The position numbers were made by a program, and so were the translations under genes. A stretch of 64,000 nt of DNA from Serratia marcescens (GTDB taxonomy: Bacteria; Pseudomonadota; Gammaproteobacteria; Enterobacterales; Enterobacteriaceae). The stretch covers positions 1 to 64,000 of the forward strand of contig NZ_VFMJ01000001.1 of assembly GCF_006715005.1 (NCBI RefSeq). The letters run 5' to 3'. Below the pieces are notes generated by a model. The model saw nothing but the letters and a program-made list of their open reading frames with translations. It did not search any database and was not told the origin of the DNA. Positions 45,810 through 56,757 of this stretch are shown in pieces. Each line of letters opens with the position of its first letter. Position 1 is the first letter of the stretch.

Positions 45810-45838
45810 ATGGGGCCCTTTAAGGGCCCCATTTTTTA
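45810..45838 (+). terminator. Terminator after acnB
   Basis: ATGGGGCCC / GGGCCCCAT with loop TTTAA is followed by six T. Confidence 0.9.
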
Positions 45839-45870
45839 TTGCCGCCGTATTCACCCGGACATCCTGTTGC

Positions 45871-46227
45871 TTAGCCACGCCCGTTGCGGATCTCATTACC
45901 CCTAAAATGATTGAAAGGGACATCCCCACGTTCAGGGAATGCGCCTCGGTAACCGTGTTTGGGATCGAAACGGTTATCCACATGGCCGCGAAATTCTCGC
46001 GGGCCGTGAAACCAAGGGCCTGCGCCGATAAATCTGCCGCCGATAAACCAATCGGGGCCGTAATAACCGTAGGGGGCGCAATAGTAAGGTGCATAATCGT
46101 AATAACCATAGGGACAGGCGGGTTCCGGGCCGATATTGACGATGACATCTGCGGCTGCTCGGGTCGTGGGCAGCAGCAGTAAGCACGCCAGTAACAACAC
46201 TGGATATTTCGATAAAATAGCGTTCAT
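45871..46227 (-). CDS. Small exported Tyr/Gly/Pro-rich protein
   Basis: A product of 118 residues from ATG 46227 with a signal peptide (ILSKYPVLLLACLLLLPTTRAAA). The mature part is dominated by aromatic and turn residues (CPYGYYDYAPYYCAPYGYYGPDWF, then FIGAGPWFHGPREF), with two Cys and a His/Arg-rich end. Similar small exported proteins occur in several proteobacteria with no assigned function, from memory. It may be surface or envelope associated. It is followed on the same strand, upstream, by another small exported protein. Confidence 0.65.
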   Translation of the reverse strand: MNAILSKYPVLLLACLLLLPTTRAAADVIVNIGPEPACPYGYYDYAPYYCAPYGYYGPDWFIGGRFIGAGPWFHGPREFRGHVDNRFDPKHGYRGAFPERGDVPFNHFRGNEIRNGRG

Positions 46228-46311
46228 TTTCAAGCCTCTGATACGAGAATTGGCCTGCATCCAGCCGCATCTTCATCGTGGTGAGACGAGGTCGGCACGC
46301 GGCTAAATGGG

Positions 46312-46602
46312 CTATTTTTTAAATATCTCTACATGAATATCCTTGTGATCGCTCTCTTGCCCGCTGGCGGAGACGATGCGATAGAAACAGTCTTTTCCAT
46401 CCAGCCCGCTAAGCTCATTACACTTTTTATCAACCTCTGAGGAAATATATTTATGGCCGACGGTAGGCACGCCGGTCTGCTGAATGGAGAGATCGCCAAG
46501 TTTGGTGTAGTTGGCTGATTCCTCAAGCGTTATTTGTTTGGCGGCGAACGCCGATGCAGAAAACATCATGCTCAGTGCGATAATGGAGGTTATGTATTTC
46601 AT
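46312..46602 (-). CDS. Small exported protein of unknown function
   Basis: A product of 96 residues from ATG 46602 with CAGGA at a proper distance. A Met three codons upstream is less likely. The signal peptide MKYITSIIALSMMFSASAFA is cut before AKQITL. The mature part (LSIQQTGVPTVGHKYISSEVDKKC to FYRIVSASGQESDHKDIHVEIF) loosely resembles the YdgH/BhsA (DUF1471) periplasmic fold, but two cysteines and the sequence spacing leave this uncertain. It lies 84 bases upstream of the Tyr-rich gene and may be co-expressed with it. Confidence 0.6.
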   Translation of the reverse strand: MKYITSIIALSMMFSASAFAAKQITLEESANYTKLGDLSIQQTGVPTVGHKYISSEVDKKCNELSGLDGKDCFYRIVSASGQESDHKDIHVEIFKK

Positions 46603-47069
46603 GGCACACATCCTGATCGTGGTGATAGGTATGAAGGAGGTGAGAACACCTCTGGCCGCTGGTGCACATAATTAGAGCTCCTTTATTTAAAAGCTAATCG
46701 ATATTGAGGGGATGTCAATAAAGCCGCGTCGCGCCAGGAATTAATAACTTGTTTATTTTAAAGGGAAAATATAATCCCGATAAAATCATGACATACATCT
46801 CCACGGTATCTACATGATTCAAATAAATAACCCGCGCTCGGCGGATTATCCGCAGACTTTCCGCATGGTGGGCAAGCGCCGCGCGGCGATGACGCACCGC
46901 TTCGCTTTCCTTGAGCGATTGCGGCCGGCGTCTTCCCATCGCCGCCGCAAGCCGCTATATTGCGCGCCGCCGAGGTTTTATTTGGCCGAGTTGCCAACTT
47001 TGCGAGCGCTCACTGAGTTAGCAATCAATTTATGTTTACACTAAGAAAAAGGGCTCAGGAGGGCATGCT
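46603..47069. other. 467-base non-coding region before yacL
   Basis: The DNA is AT-rich in its first half (46660-46830), where the divergent promoters of the small exported gene and yacL probably lie. Short frames at 46715-46997 and 46814-47044 show no gene-like features. No repeat or RNA is recognised. Confidence 0.4.
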
Positions 47070-47432
47070 ATGGATTACGAATTTCTGCGTGACGTCACCG
47101 GTCAGGTGATCGTCAGATTTTCGATGGGGCATGAAGCGATTGGCCACTGGATCAACGAAGAAGTCAAAGGCGATTTCAACCTGCTGGACCGCATAGAAGC
47201 CGGTGCGGCCGAGGTCAAAGGTAGCGAGCGTCAATGGCAGCTGGAAGGCCATGAATATACGCTGTTGATGGATGGTGAAGAAGTGATGATCCGCGCCAAT
47301 CAGCTGGAGTTCGAAGGCGATGAAATGGAGGAGGGCATGAACTACTACGACGAAGAAAGCCTCTCATTCTGCGGCGTTGAGGATTTCCTGCTGGTGTTGA
47401 AGGCCTATCGTTCTTTCATGCTGAAGTACTAA
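47070..47432 (+). CDS. yacL: UPF0231 protein YacL
   Basis: A 120-residue acidic cytoplasmic protein starting at ATG 47070 behind [31 protein letters not shown] and the acidic stretch [18 protein letters not shown] are typical of YacL. It lies between acnB and speD as in E. coli. The function is unknown. Confidence 0.92.
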   Translation: MDYEFLRDVTGQVIVRFSMGHEAIGHWINEEVKGDFNLLDRIEAGAAEVKGSERQWQLEGHEYTLLMDGEEVMIRANQLEFEGDEMEEGMNYYDEESLSFCGVEDFLLVLKAYRSFMLKY

Positions 47433-47439
47433 GCATCAG

Positions 47440-47459
47440 GGCGCGGCGTGCCGCGCCCT
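47440..47459. terminator. Hairpin between yacL and speD
   Basis: GGGCGCGGC / GCCGCGCCC with a 2-base loop, followed by TTTCC, lies between two convergent genes. Confidence 0.6.
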
Positions 47460-47464
47460 TTCCA

Positions 47465-48259
47465 TTACAGATGCGGGATATTGCGGCCGTAATAGATTTC
47501 CTGCATCTCTTTCCATAACAGATCGGTGATCCGCTTGCGCTCGGCGGCGCTCAACGCTTCCGGCTCCGCGTTGAACAGGTAGTGCTTCAGATCGAAATCT
47601 TTCAGCAACATCTTGGTATGGAAGATATTTTCCTGGTAAACGTTCACGTCCATCATGTGGTACAGCGCTTTGATGTCTTCTGACATAAAGTTCTGGATCG
47701 AATTGATCTCATGATCGATGTAATGTTTCACGCCGTTCACGTCGCGGGTAAAACCGCGCACGCGATAGTCCATGGTGACGATGTCGGATTCCAGCTGGTG
47801 AATTAAATAGTTCAGCGCCTTGAGGGGCGAAATGACGCCGCAGGTCGAGACTTCGATATCGGCGCGAAAGGTGCACAGCCCACCTTCCGGATGGCTTTCC
47901 GGGTAGGTGTGTACGCAGATGTGGCTCTTGTCCAGGTGCGCAACGACCGTGTTCGGCAGCGGGCCTGGGTGTTCCGACGTATCGACGTCTTTTGGATCGA
48001 TCGGCTCTTCGCTGACCAGGATGGTGACGCTGGCGCCCTGCGGCTCGTAGTCCTGACGTGCTATGTTCAGAATATTGGCGCCGATGATTGAGCAGGTCTC
48101 GCTCAGGATCTCGGTCAGCCGGTTGGCATTATATTGTTCGTCAATGTAGGCGATATAGCCGTCGCGATCGTCTGCGGTCTTGGCGTAACAAATATCGTAA
48201 ATACAAAAACTCAGGCTCTTGGTCAGGTTGTTGAAGCCGTGCAGTTTTAGCTTATGCAA
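47465..48259 (-). CDS. speD: S-adenosylmethionine decarboxylase proenzyme
   Basis: A 264-residue protein that cleaves itself to create a pyruvoyl cofactor from Ser112 ([14 protein letters not shown]) and supplies decarboxylated SAM for spermidine synthesis. It has the same length and start ([26 protein letters not shown]) as the E. coli class 1A enzyme. It follows speE by 27 bases on the same strand, so one transcript makes both enzymes of the pathway. Confidence 0.96.
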   Translation of the reverse strand: MHKLKLHGFNNLTKSLSFCIYDICYAKTADDRDGYIAYIDEQYNANRLTEILSETCSIIGANILNIARQDYEPQGASVTILVSEEPIDPKDVDTSEHPGPLPNTVVAHLDKSHICVHTYPESHPEGGLCTFRADIEVSTCGVISPLKALNYLIHQLESDIVTMDYRVRGFTRDVNGVKHYIDHEINSIQNFMSEDIKALYHMMDVNVYQENIFHTKMLLKDFDLKHYLFNAEPEALSAAERKRITDLLWKEMQEIYYGRNIPHL

Positions 48260-48286
48260 TTTGGGCCACCTCCTTTATCTTCTCGC

Positions 48287-49150
<864 letters not shown>

Positions 49151-49275
49151 GTGCGGGAAACTCCGTAATAACAGCCATGAAAAATCGGCGCAACATCATA
49201 GCTAACTCTGCCTGGTGATGCACGGTTGAATTTCAGACAGAGAGAGCGTTAGACGGGCGGGAGAAGGGGACGAAA

Positions 49276-49626
49276 TTAATTGGCGTAGGCCAGCAGGCTC
49301 AAGGAATCGCGCGCCAGCGATTTGCACTTTTTAGGCGTTGGAATGGCGATGCCGCTGAGATCGCGATAGCTGTCTTCGCCCAGCGCCTTCATGTTAAAGC
49401 TGTTGTAGTTGCTCAAATCCCAGCGGTTTTGTTGCGCGAAATAGACGATGGCGCGTTTGATTTGCGCATTTGGCAAATCGTTGTAGCCGCAATCATTTTT
49501 CAAATAAATAAATACCGCCGTCAGATCGGCCAGATCTTCCGCCTCGGATTCATTCAGCGCCAGACTGGCGTTGGAGAAGCCCAGCATCGCCAGCAGCAGC
49601 ATCGATAACGTTGTTTTTTTCATCAT
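49276..49626 (-). CDS. yacC: YacC, PulS/OutS-like exported protein
   Basis: A product of 116 residues from ATG 49626. The next ATG at 49623 is equally possible, and an upstream extension reaching 49683 is rejected. A signal peptide (KKTTLSMLLLAMLGFSNASLA) precedes the mature ESEAEDLADLTAVFIYLKNDCGYNDLP to ARDSLSLLAYAN, closely following E. coli YacC. The family resembles PulS/OutS pilotins of type II secretion but lacks a lipobox, so it is soluble in the periplasm. It precedes speE and is divergent from cueO. Confidence 0.88.
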   Translation of the reverse strand: MMKKTTLSMLLLAMLGFSNASLALNESEAEDLADLTAVFIYLKNDCGYNDLPNAQIKRAIVYFAQQNRWDLSNYNSFNMKALGEDSYRDLSGIAIPTPKKCKSLARDSLSLLAYAN

Positions 49627-49770
49627 GAAATAGGCCTGTTTGTCGTCTGCAGACGTTAACACACTTGCCTGTAAAGGCACCAAATTTTATTGCCGCTGGG
49701 CGCGGCATCGCGTTCGTCGATGGCGCTCTCTTGATTGTGAGGCATAGCTTAAAATACCGCCAGGAAAGGC

Positions 49771-49801
49771 TTGACCTTCCGCCAGGGGGAAGGTTTAGGC
49801 T
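49771..49801 (+). promoter_or_regulatory. CueR-controlled cueO promoter
   Basis: TTGACC (-35, 49771-49776) and TAGGCT (-10, 49796-49801) are separated by a long 19-base spacer that holds the perfect dyad ACCTTCC-N7-GGAAGGT (49774-49794). This is the hallmark of a MerR-family promoter and matches known CueR sites. Copper(I)-bound CueR would activate it. Confidence 0.93.
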
Positions 49802-49841
49802 GGCGGCATTGAGTTATGTCACTGAGAAAAGGGGGTCAGCG

Positions 49842-51509
49842 ATGTTACGCCGTGATTTTATTAAATTAACTGCTGCGCTGGGCGCCGCGAGCGCATTGCC
49901 GTTATGGAGCCGGGCCGCCTGGGCGGCCGATCGGCCGGCCCTGCCGGTACCGCCGCTGTTGATGCCGGACGCGCAGGGAAAGATTGCGCTGGCGCTGCAG
50001 GCGGGGGAAACCCGCTGGTTACCCGGTGCCGCTACCAAAACCTGGGGATTCAACGGCGCGCTGCTCGGGCCGGCGGTGAAGCTGCAGCGTGGCCAGCCGG
50101 TGACGGTCGATATCAAAAACAGCCTGGCGGAGGCCAGCACCGTCCACTGGCACGGCCTGGAAATTCCCGGCGACGTCGATGGCGGCCCGCAGGCATTGAT
50201 TCATCCCGGCGTGACGCGCACGGTGAATTTCACTGTCGATCAACCGGCGGCCACCTGCTGGTTCCACCCGCATACGCACGGTAAAACCGGCAGCCAGGTG
50301 ATGATGGGGCTGGCGGGGCTGGTGCTGCTGGAAGACGACGAGAGCGCCAAACTGCCGCTGCCGAAAACCTGGGGGCAGGATGATATTCCGGTGATCCTGC
50401 AGGATAAGCGGCTGGGCAAAGACGCGCAGATCGAATACCGCCTGGACGTGATGAGCGCGGCGGTGGGCTGGTTTGGCGATCGCATGTTCACCAACGGCGC
50501 GCAGTATCCGCAACATCTGGCGCCGCGCGGCTGGCTGCGCCTGCGTTTCCTCAACGGTTGCAACGCCCGCTCGTTGAATCTGGCGGCCAGTGACAACCGT
50601 CCGCTGTATGTTATCGCCAGCGACGGCGGTTTCCTGGCGGAGCCGGTGAAGCTGACCGAGCTGCCGATGCTGATGGGCGAACGCTTTGAAGTGCTGGTTG
50701 ATGCCTCCGACGGGAAAGCGTTCGATATCGTGACGCTGCCGGTGAAACAGATGGGCATGACGCTGGCGCCGTTCGATCGGCCGCTGCCGGTGTTGTGCAT
50801 TCAGCCATCGTTGGCGCAGGGCATCAAAACCATGCCGGACAGCCTGGTGAAGCTGCCGACATTGCCTGCCACCACCGGCATCCAGGAGCGTTGGCTGCAG
50901 CTGATGATGGATCCGCAGCTGGATATGCTCGGCATGCAGGCGCTGATGGATCGCTATGGTCACCAGGCGATGGCCGGCATGAGCATGAATCATGGCGCGA
51001 CGGGCGGTGGGGACATGAAAGGCATGGACCACGGCAACATGAAAGGCATGGAGAAGGGCGGCATGCAGGGCATGGACCATGGCAACATGAAGGGCATGGA
51101 TCATGGCAAGATGGCCGGGATGGATCACGGCGGCGCGCAGGGCAAAGCCAAACCGTTCGATTTCAGCCACGGCAACATGATCAACGGCAAGGCCTTCGAT
51201 ATGACCAAGCCGATGTTCGCCGCCAAACGGGGCCAGTATGAGAAATGGACCATTTCCGGCGAGGGCGACATGATGTTGCACCCGTTCCACATTCACGGCA
51301 CCCAGTTCCGCATCCTGTCGGAAAACGGCAAACCGCCGGCGGCGCATCGCAGTGGCTGGAAGGACACGGTGCGCGTCGAAGGGTGGCGCAGTGAAGTGCT
51401 GGTGCGTTTTGACCATCCGGCCAGCAGCGAACATGCGTACATGGCCCACTGCCACCTGTTGGAACATGAAGATACCGGCATGATGATGGGGTTCACCGTC
51501 GCCGATTGA
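49842..51509 (+). CDS. cueO: Multicopper oxidase CueO
   Basis: A product of 555 residues from ATG 49842. An in-frame extension upstream overlaps the CueR promoter and is rejected. The Tat signal [20 protein letters not shown] directs the folded enzyme to the periplasm, where it oxidises Cu(I) to protect against copper. Copper ligands lie in [35 protein letters not shown] and [14 protein letters not shown]. Between residues about 377 and 431 there is a Met/His-rich insert built of MDHGNMKGM-like repeats, longer than the E. coli one as I recall it. Confidence 0.95.
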   Translation: MLRRDFIKLTAALGAASALPLWSRAAWAADRPALPVPPLLMPDAQGKIALALQAGETRWLPGAATKTWGFNGALLGPAVKLQRGQPVTVDIKNSLAEASTVHWHGLEIPGDVDGGPQALIHPGVTRTVNFTVDQPAATCWFHPHTHGKTGSQVMMGLAGLVLLEDDESAKLPLPKTWGQDDIPVILQDKRLGKDAQIEYRLDVMSAAVGWFGDRMFTNGAQYPQHLAPRGWLRLRFLNGCNARSLNLAASDNRPLYVIASDGGFLAEPVKLTELPMLMGERFEVLVDASDGKAFDIVTLPVKQMGMTLAPFDRPLPVLCIQPSLAQGIKTMPDSLVKLPTLPATTGIQERWLQLMMDPQLDMLGMQALMDRYGHQAMAGMSMNHGATGGGDMKGMDHGNMKGMEKGGMQGMDHGNMKGMDHGKMAGMDHGGAQGKAKPFDFSHGNMINGKAFDMTKPMFAAKRGQYEKWTISGEGDMMLHPFHIHGTQFRILSENGKPPAAHRSGWKDTVRVEGWRSEVLVRFDHPASSEHAYMAHCHLLEHEDTGMMMGFTVAD

Positions 51510-51607
51510 TGGCGGCCCGGTGCTCAAGCGGTGGCGCGCTCGCGTCGCCACCGGCGAAAGGCTATGCTAAACTCTGCGCCTTTCTTCCGGCAACTGACCT
51601 GAATACT

Positions 51608-52144
51608 ATGAAACACACTGTAGACGTAATGATTTCCGAGCAGGAAGTTAAGACCCGTATCGCCGAACTTGGCCGTCAGATCACCGAACATTACCGCGAA
51701 AGCGGCAGTGACATGGTGCTGGTCGGGCTGCTGCGCGGCTCCTTTATGTTCATGGCCGATCTCTGCCGCGCGATCGACGTGCCGCACGAAGTCGACTTTA
51801 TGACCGCCTCCAGCTACGGCAGCGGCATGTCCACCACCCGCGACGTGAAGATCCTCAAGGATCTGGACGAAGACATTCGCGGCAAAGACGTGCTGATCGT
51901 GGAAGACATCATCGATTCCGGCAACACGCTGAACAAAGTGCGCGAGATTTTGGCGCTGCGCGGGCCGAAATCGCTGGCGATTTGCACCTTGCTGGACAAA
52001 CCTGAGCGCCGTGAAGTGCAGGTGCCGGTCGAATATGTCGGTTTCTCGATCCCGGATGAGTTCGTGGTGGGGTATGGCATCGACTACGCTCAGCGCTACC
52101 GTCACCTGCCGTACGTCGGCAAAGTGGTGCTGCTGGACGAGTAA
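51608..52144 (+). CDS. hpt: Hypoxanthine phosphoribosyltransferase
   Basis: A product of 178 residues from ATG 51608 ([14 protein letters not shown]), equal in length to E. coli Hpt. It is a purine salvage enzyme forming IMP from hypoxanthine and PRPP. The PRPP motif [14 protein letters not shown] and the PP-i loop LLRGSF are present. It lies between cueO and the convergent can, as in E. coli. Confidence 0.96.
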   Translation: MKHTVDVMISEQEVKTRIAELGRQITEHYRESGSDMVLVGLLRGSFMFMADLCRAIDVPHEVDFMTASSYGSGMSTTRDVKILKDLDEDIRGKDVLIVEDIIDSGNTLNKVREILALRGPKSLAICTLLDKPERREVQVPVEYVGFSIPDEFVVGYGIDYAQRYRHLPYVGKVVLLDE

Positions 52145-52152
52145 TCGATGTG

Positions 52153-52172
52153 GGGCGCGGCAAGCCGCGCCC
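52153..52172. terminator. Hairpin between hpt and can
   Basis: GGGCGCGGC / GCCGCGCCC with loop AA lies between convergent genes. There is no T run. Confidence 0.5.
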
Positions 52173-52181
52173 GCGGCGGGA

Positions 52182-52838
52182 TTATACGCCTTTATCCTGC
52201 TTCAGTTTGGCTATCGCTTTGCGGTAGCCCATCTCCAGGCTCTCGCGGCTGGTCGCCAGCACTTCCATATCGCGCAGACGGCCGTCCTGAATGCCGTACA
52301 CCCAACCGTGGATCATCACCTTCTGGCCGCGCTTCCAGGCGGACTGCATGATGGTGGAGTGGCCCAGGTTGTACACCTGCTCAATGACGTTGATCTCGCA
52401 CAGCATGTCGAAACGCTGTTCCGGCGGCACCTCGCCCAGCAGCGAGCTGTGCTTGTACCACAGGTCGCGAATGTGCAGCAGCCAGTTGTCGATCAATCCC
52501 AGCTCCGGGTTTTCCACCGCCGCCTGCACGCCGCCGCAGCCCAGGTGGCCGCAGATGATGATGTGTTCGACTTCCAGCACATCTACCGCATACTGCACCA
52601 CCGACAGGCAGTTAAGATCGGTATGGATAACGAGGTTCGCCACGTTGCGATGGACGAACAGTTCGCCCGGCTCGAGGCCGGTCAGGCGTTCGGCGGGAAC
52701 GCGGCTGTCAGAGCAACCAATCCATAAGAAACGGGGCTTTTGCGCCTGGGCTAAACGTTCAAAAAATTCCGGGTCTTCCTGACTGATATTGGCCGACCAG
52801 GCATGGTTGTTGGCGATAAGCGCTTCGATTTCTTTCAT
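52182..52838 (-). CDS. can: Beta-class carbonic anhydrase
   Basis: A 218-residue zinc enzyme interconverting CO2 and bicarbonate for carboxylation reactions. The zinc ligands Cys42 (GCSDSRVP, with Asp44), His98 and Cys101 (CGHLGC) are seen. It is divergent from yadG, with the shared promoter region at 52839-53049. Confidence 0.96.
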   Translation of the reverse strand: MKEIEALIANNHAWSANISQEDPEFFERLAQAQKPRFLWIGCSDSRVPAERLTGLEPGELFVHRNVANLVIHTDLNCLSVVQYAVDVLEVEHIIICGHLGCGGVQAAVENPELGLIDNWLLHIRDLWYKHSSLLGEVPPEQRFDMLCEINVIEQVYNLGHSTIMQSAWKRGQKVMIHGWVYGIQDGRLRDMEVLATSRESLEMGYRKAIAKLKQDKGV

Positions 52839-53049
52839 GGAGGTTATTGGCTCGTAACGAACAGATTGCGTTGGGGTAATATAGGGTAAGCGTCACAATT
52901 TGGAAATCGGAACAGTGGTGCACCCTCATTTTCCGCACGGATTCGACGCAGTGAAAACGCCGTCGATGCTAGGATTATTGTTATTTTTTCAAGCCTCGCA
53001 AACAGGGGGCGCGGCGGCATACTCATCGTCATAAGGTACTATTTTACAT

Positions 53050-53973
53050 ATGAATTATGCACTGGAATTAGCGCAGCTGACCAAGACTTACGCCGGTGGC
53101 GTCAAGGCGCTGCGCGGCATCGACCTGAGCGTCGAGGCAGGGGATTTTTATGCCCTGTTGGGGCCAAACGGCGCCGGAAAATCCACCACTATCGGCATCA
53201 TCAGCTCGCTGGTGAACAAAACCGCCGGCAGCGTGCGGGTGTTCGGTTACGACATCGATAAAGACATCGTCAACGCCAAGCGCCAGCTCGGCCTGGTGCC
53301 GCAGGAGTTCAACTTCAACCCGTTCGAGACCGTGTTGCAGATCGTGGTGAACCAGGCGGGTTACTACGGCGTCACGCGCCGCGAAGCGATGGCGCGCGCC
53401 GAGAAATACCTCAATCAGCTGGATCTGTGGGGCAAGCGCAACGAGCGCGCCCGCATGCTGTCCGGCGGCATGAAGCGCCGTCTGATGATCGCCCGCGCGT
53501 TGATGCACCAACCGAAGCTGCTGATCCTCGATGAACCGACCGCCGGGGTGGATATCGAGCTGCGTCGCTCGATGTGGGGCTTCCTGAAAGAGCTGAATGC
53601 CCAGGGCACCACCATCATCCTCACCACCCACTATCTGGAAGAGGCGGAGATGCTGTGCCGCAACATCGGTATCATCCAGAACGGGGAACTGGTGGAAAAC
53701 ACCTCGATGAAGGGGCTGCTGGCCAAGCTGAAGTCGGAAACCTTTATCCTCGATCTGGCGGCGAAAAGCCCGCTGCCGAAGCTGGACGGTTATCACAGCC
53801 GCCTGACGGATACCTCGACGCTGGAAGTGGAGGTGATGCGCGAACAGGGGTTGAACGGCCTGTTTGCCCAGCTGAGCGCGCAGGGCGTGCAGGTGCTGAG
53901 CATGCGCAACAAGGCGAACCGCCTGGAAGAGCTGTTTGTCACCCTGGTTAACGGCAATGGAGAAAAAGCATGA
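53050..53973 (+). CDS. yadG: ABC transporter ATP-binding protein YadG
   Basis: A 307-residue ATPase with Walker A GPNGAGKST near 39, Q-loop LVPQEFNF, signature LSGGMKRRL, Walker B LLILDEPTAGVD and H-loop TTHYLEEAE. It belongs to the drug/polysaccharide (ABC-2) exporter family. It overlaps yadH by 4 bases, so the two make one transporter. The substrate is unknown. Confidence 0.93.
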   Translation: MNYALELAQLTKTYAGGVKALRGIDLSVEAGDFYALLGPNGAGKSTTIGIISSLVNKTAGSVRVFGYDIDKDIVNAKRQLGLVPQEFNFNPFETVLQIVVNQAGYYGVTRREAMARAEKYLNQLDLWGKRNERARMLSGGMKRRLMIARALMHQPKLLILDEPTAGVDIELRRSMWGFLKELNAQGTTIILTTHYLEEAEMLCRNIGIIQNGELVENTSMKGLLAKLKSETFILDLAAKSPLPKLDGYHSRLTDTSTLEVEVMREQGLNGLFAQLSAQGVQVLSMRNKANRLEELFVTLVNGNGEKA

Positions 53974-54740
53974 CGCGTTTGTATTGGGTGGCCTTACAGA
54001 GCATCTGGGCCAAAGAGGTGAACCGCTTCGCGCGCATCTGGATCCAGACCCTGGTGCCGCCGGTGATCACCATGACGCTGTACTTCATCATCTTCGGCAA
54101 CCTGATCGGCTCGCGCATCGGCGATATGCACGGCTTCAGCTACATGCAGTTCATCGTGCCCGGCCTGATCATGATGGCGGTGATCACCAACTCTTACGCC
54201 AACGTCGCTTCGTCGTTCTTCAGCGCCAAGTTTCAGCGTAACATTGAAGAACTGCTGGTGGCACCGGTGCCGACCCACGTGGTGATCGCCGGCTATGTCG
54301 GCGGCGGCGTGGCGCGCGGCATCTGCGTCGGCGTGCTGGTGACCATCATCTCGCTGTTCTTCGTACCGTTGCAGGTGCACGCCTGGTGGGTGATTGCGCT
54401 GACGCTATTGCTGACGGCGATCCTGTTCTCGCTGGCGGGGCTGATCAATGCGGTGTTCGCCACCACCTTCGACGACATCAGCCTGATCCCGACCTTTGTG
54501 CTGACGCCGCTGACCTACCTGGGCGGGGTGTTCTACTCGCTGTCGCTGCTGCCGCCATTCTGGCAGGCGGTGTCCAAGCTGAATCCGATCGTCTATATGA
54601 TCAGCGGCTTCCGTTACGGTTTCCTCGGCATCAACGATGTGCCGCTGGCGTTCACCATGGCGGTGCTGGTGGCGTTTATCGCGGTGTTCTACCTGCTGTC
54701 CTGGTATCTGATCGAGCGCGGCCGCGGCCTGCGCAGCTGA
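53970..54740 (+). CDS. yadH: ABC-2 type permease YadH
   Basis: A 256-residue inner-membrane permease with about six hydrophobic segments. The ABC-2 signature region FVLTPLTYLGGVFYSLSLLPPFWQ is near residues 175-200. It is the partner of YadG, translated by coupled start. The cargo is unknown. Confidence 0.93.
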   Translation: MTRLYWVALQSIWAKEVNRFARIWIQTLVPPVITMTLYFIIFGNLIGSRIGDMHGFSYMQFIVPGLIMMAVITNSYANVASSFFSAKFQRNIEELLVAPVPTHVVIAGYVGGGVARGICVGVLVTIISLFFVPLQVHAWWVIALTLLLTAILFSLAGLINAVFATTFDDISLIPTFVLTPLTYLGGVFYSLSLLPPFWQAVSKLNPIVYMISGFRYGFLGINDVPLAFTMAVLVAFIAVFYLLSWYLIERGRGLRS

Positions 54741-54746
54741 TCGTAT

Positions 54747-54780
54747 CGCGCCCTCGCTTTCCCGGCGGGGGCGCTTTTCT
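54747..54780 (+). terminator. Terminator after yadH
   Basis: GCGCCCTCGC / GCGGGGGCGC with an intervening loop is followed by TTTTCTT. Confidence 0.65.
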
Positions 54781-54917
54781 TGATTTGGCGCAGACGGCGC
54801 GTAAATCAATAGAATTGCTCAGATAACCGCTAGTTCCCCGCTGTTCAAATCGTGCTATGCTGGCGCTCCACATTTCCTTCACTTTTGTTATTACGCACTC
54901 GTAAGCAGAACATCATC

Positions 54918-56198
54918 ATGCGGCTTCAATACACGTTAACGGCTGGGTTACTCGGCATTCTGATGTCGTTGGTTTCCCCTGTGAGCCTGGCGAATCTGCT
55001 GTCGGAAGACAGCGCGGTTAAATCTGAATACATGGAAGCGCAGCGCGACAGCGAAGTCTATGCGTTGGTGGGCGAGCATGTGATCCCGGTAGGGGAAGTG
55101 AAGCGCGGGCAGCTGATTCAGGTGTTCCCGGCGGATGCAGAATACTATGAATTCAAATTCGGGCACGGCACCGGCTTTATCGATAAAGACGACGTGCGTG
55201 AGCTGAAGAAGTCGCGCAAGGTGCAAGACGATTTGGGCGAGTTGAACAAACCGCTGACCAACCAGAATCTGATCACTCAAAAAGCGATCGACGTTTACAC
55301 CGCGGCGGACAAGGACAGCGAGGTCTTCGGCACGCTGGAAGGCAACCTGCGCTATCCGATCATCGGCAAGCTGAAGGACCGGCTGAACAACACCTGGTAC
55401 GAGGTCAACATCGGCGATCGGCTGGGGTTCGTCAATGAGTTGGACTGTGAGATCGATAACGGCATCCCGGTGCTGACTTACCACCACCTGCTGAAAAACG
55501 AAGAGAATAAACGCTTCCGCCACACCTCGACCACCACCTCAGACGTGGCGTTCAGCAACCAGATGACCTACCTGAAGCAGGCGGGTTACGACACCATTTC
55601 GCTGTATCAGCTGGAAGCCTACCTGAAGAACCAGATCAACCTGCCGGGCAAGGCGATCGTGCTGACCTTCGACGACGGGCTGAAGTCGGTTTATCGCTAC
55701 GCTTATCCGGTGCTGAAGGATTACGGTTTCCGCGCGACGGCGTTCATCATCTCTTCGCGCATCAAGCGCCATCCGCAGAAATGGAACCCGGACTCGCTGC
55801 AGTTTATGAGCGTCTCGGAGCTGAAGCAGATTCAGGACGTGTTCGACGTGCAGTCGCACACCCACTTCCTGCACCGCACCGACGGCAATCGCCAGCCGAT
55901 TTTGCTGAGCCGTTCGCTGCACAACATTGAGTTCGATTTTGAGCGCTCGCGCCGCGCGCTGTCGCAGTTCAACCCGCACGTGTTGTATCTGTCCTACCCG
56001 TTCGGCGGCTACAACCAGCGGGCGATTCAGGCGGCGCAGGACGCCGGTTTCCATCTGGCGGTGACCACGGTGCAGGGCAAGGTGAAGCCGGGGGATAACC
56101 CCTATACGCTGAAGCGGCTGTATATTCTGCGCACCGACTCGATCCAAACCATGGCGGATCGGATAGCCAACAAGCCGGGCACGGTGGTGGTGCAGTAA
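54918..56198 (+). CDS. yadE: Polysaccharide deacetylase family protein YadE
   Basis: A product of 426 residues from ATG 54918 ([16 protein letters not shown]), with a signal peptide ending near VSLA. Two SH3-like segments (residues 25-190) precede a NodB-type deacetylase domain from about 205, with metal-binding [18 protein letters not shown] and SHTHFLH and the C-terminal YPFGGYN. It is periplasmic and likely acts on an envelope glycan. The substrate is not established in E. coli either. It lies between yadH and panD as in E. coli. Confidence 0.9.
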   Translation: MRLQYTLTAGLLGILMSLVSPVSLANLLSEDSAVKSEYMEAQRDSEVYALVGEHVIPVGEVKRGQLIQVFPADAEYYEFKFGHGTGFIDKDDVRELKKSRKVQDDLGELNKPLTNQNLITQKAIDVYTAADKDSEVFGTLEGNLRYPIIGKLKDRLNNTWYEVNIGDRLGFVNELDCEIDNGIPVLTYHHLLKNEENKRFRHTSTTTSDVAFSNQMTYLKQAGYDTISLYQLEAYLKNQINLPGKAIVLTFDDGLKSVYRYAYPVLKDYGFRATAFIISSRIKRHPQKWNPDSLQFMSVSELKQIQDVFDVQSHTHFLHRTDGNRQPILLSRSLHNIEFDFERSRRALSQFNPHVLYLSYPFGGYNQRAIQAAQDAGFHLAVTTVQGKVKPGDNPYTLKRLYILRTDSIQTMADRIANKPGTVVVQ

Positions 56199-56203
56199 GG
56201 AAG

Positions 56204-56228
56204 AACGGGCGCGCAAGGCGCCCGTTTT
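56204..56228. terminator. Bidirectional terminator between yadE and panD
   Basis: AACGGGCGC / GCGCCCGTT with a 5-base loop and a short T run. Confidence 0.75.
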
Positions 56229-56232
56229 AGTG

Positions 56233-56613
56233 TCAGGCGACCTGAACCGGCACGGCTTTCGCCTTGCGCTGCAGGTTGTTGTCACCTTCGAAATAGGCGA
56301 CTTTCGGGTGGTGCTGGCGGGCGTCGGCGTCGGTCATTTGCACATAGGAGCAGATGATCAGTTTGTCGCCCACGCAGGCGCAGCGCGCGGCGGCGCCGTT
56401 GACCGAAATGATGCGCGAACCGCGCTCGGCGGCGATGGCGTAGGTGGAGAAGCGCTGGCCGTTATCCACGTTGTAAATATCGATCGCTTCATATTCCAGA
56501 ATGCCGGCGGCCTCCAGGAAATCCTGGTCGATGGCGCAGGACCCTTCATAGTGCAAGTCAGCCTGAGTGACTTTGACGCGATGCAGCTTGCCTTGCAGCA
56601 TAGTACGTATCAT
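56233..56613 (-). CDS. panD: Aspartate 1-decarboxylase proenzyme
   Basis: A product of 126 residues from ATG 56613 ([19 protein letters not shown]). A 32-residue upstream extension is rejected because the family starts here. It self-cleaves between Gly24 and Ser25 (HYEGSCAID) to form a pyruvoyl enzyme making beta-alanine for pantothenate. It is third in the order panB-panC-panD, 144 bases after panC, so a separate promoter is possible. Confidence 0.96.
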   Translation of the reverse strand: MIRTMLQGKLHRVKVTQADLHYEGSCAIDQDFLEAAGILEYEAIDIYNVDNGQRFSTYAIAAERGSRIISVNGAAARCACVGDKLIICSYVQMTDADARQHHPKVAYFEGDNNLQRKAKAVPVQVA

Positions 56614-56757
56614 AGCTTTACCTAACTGAATATCGGCCTTCACAGGCGCTGGGGTTGAATATCTCTCCTGCATCCCTGCAATCTCTATCGTCACCGATTG
56701 CCCCGCCATTGTCTACCAATGGCCTGGGTTCAGGGTGACGATAGTATAAAAAACGGC

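Noticed and set aside
50019-51551. A 510-codon reverse frame over cueO
   Set aside because: His-rich because it is the complement of Met/His repeats; no gene signals.
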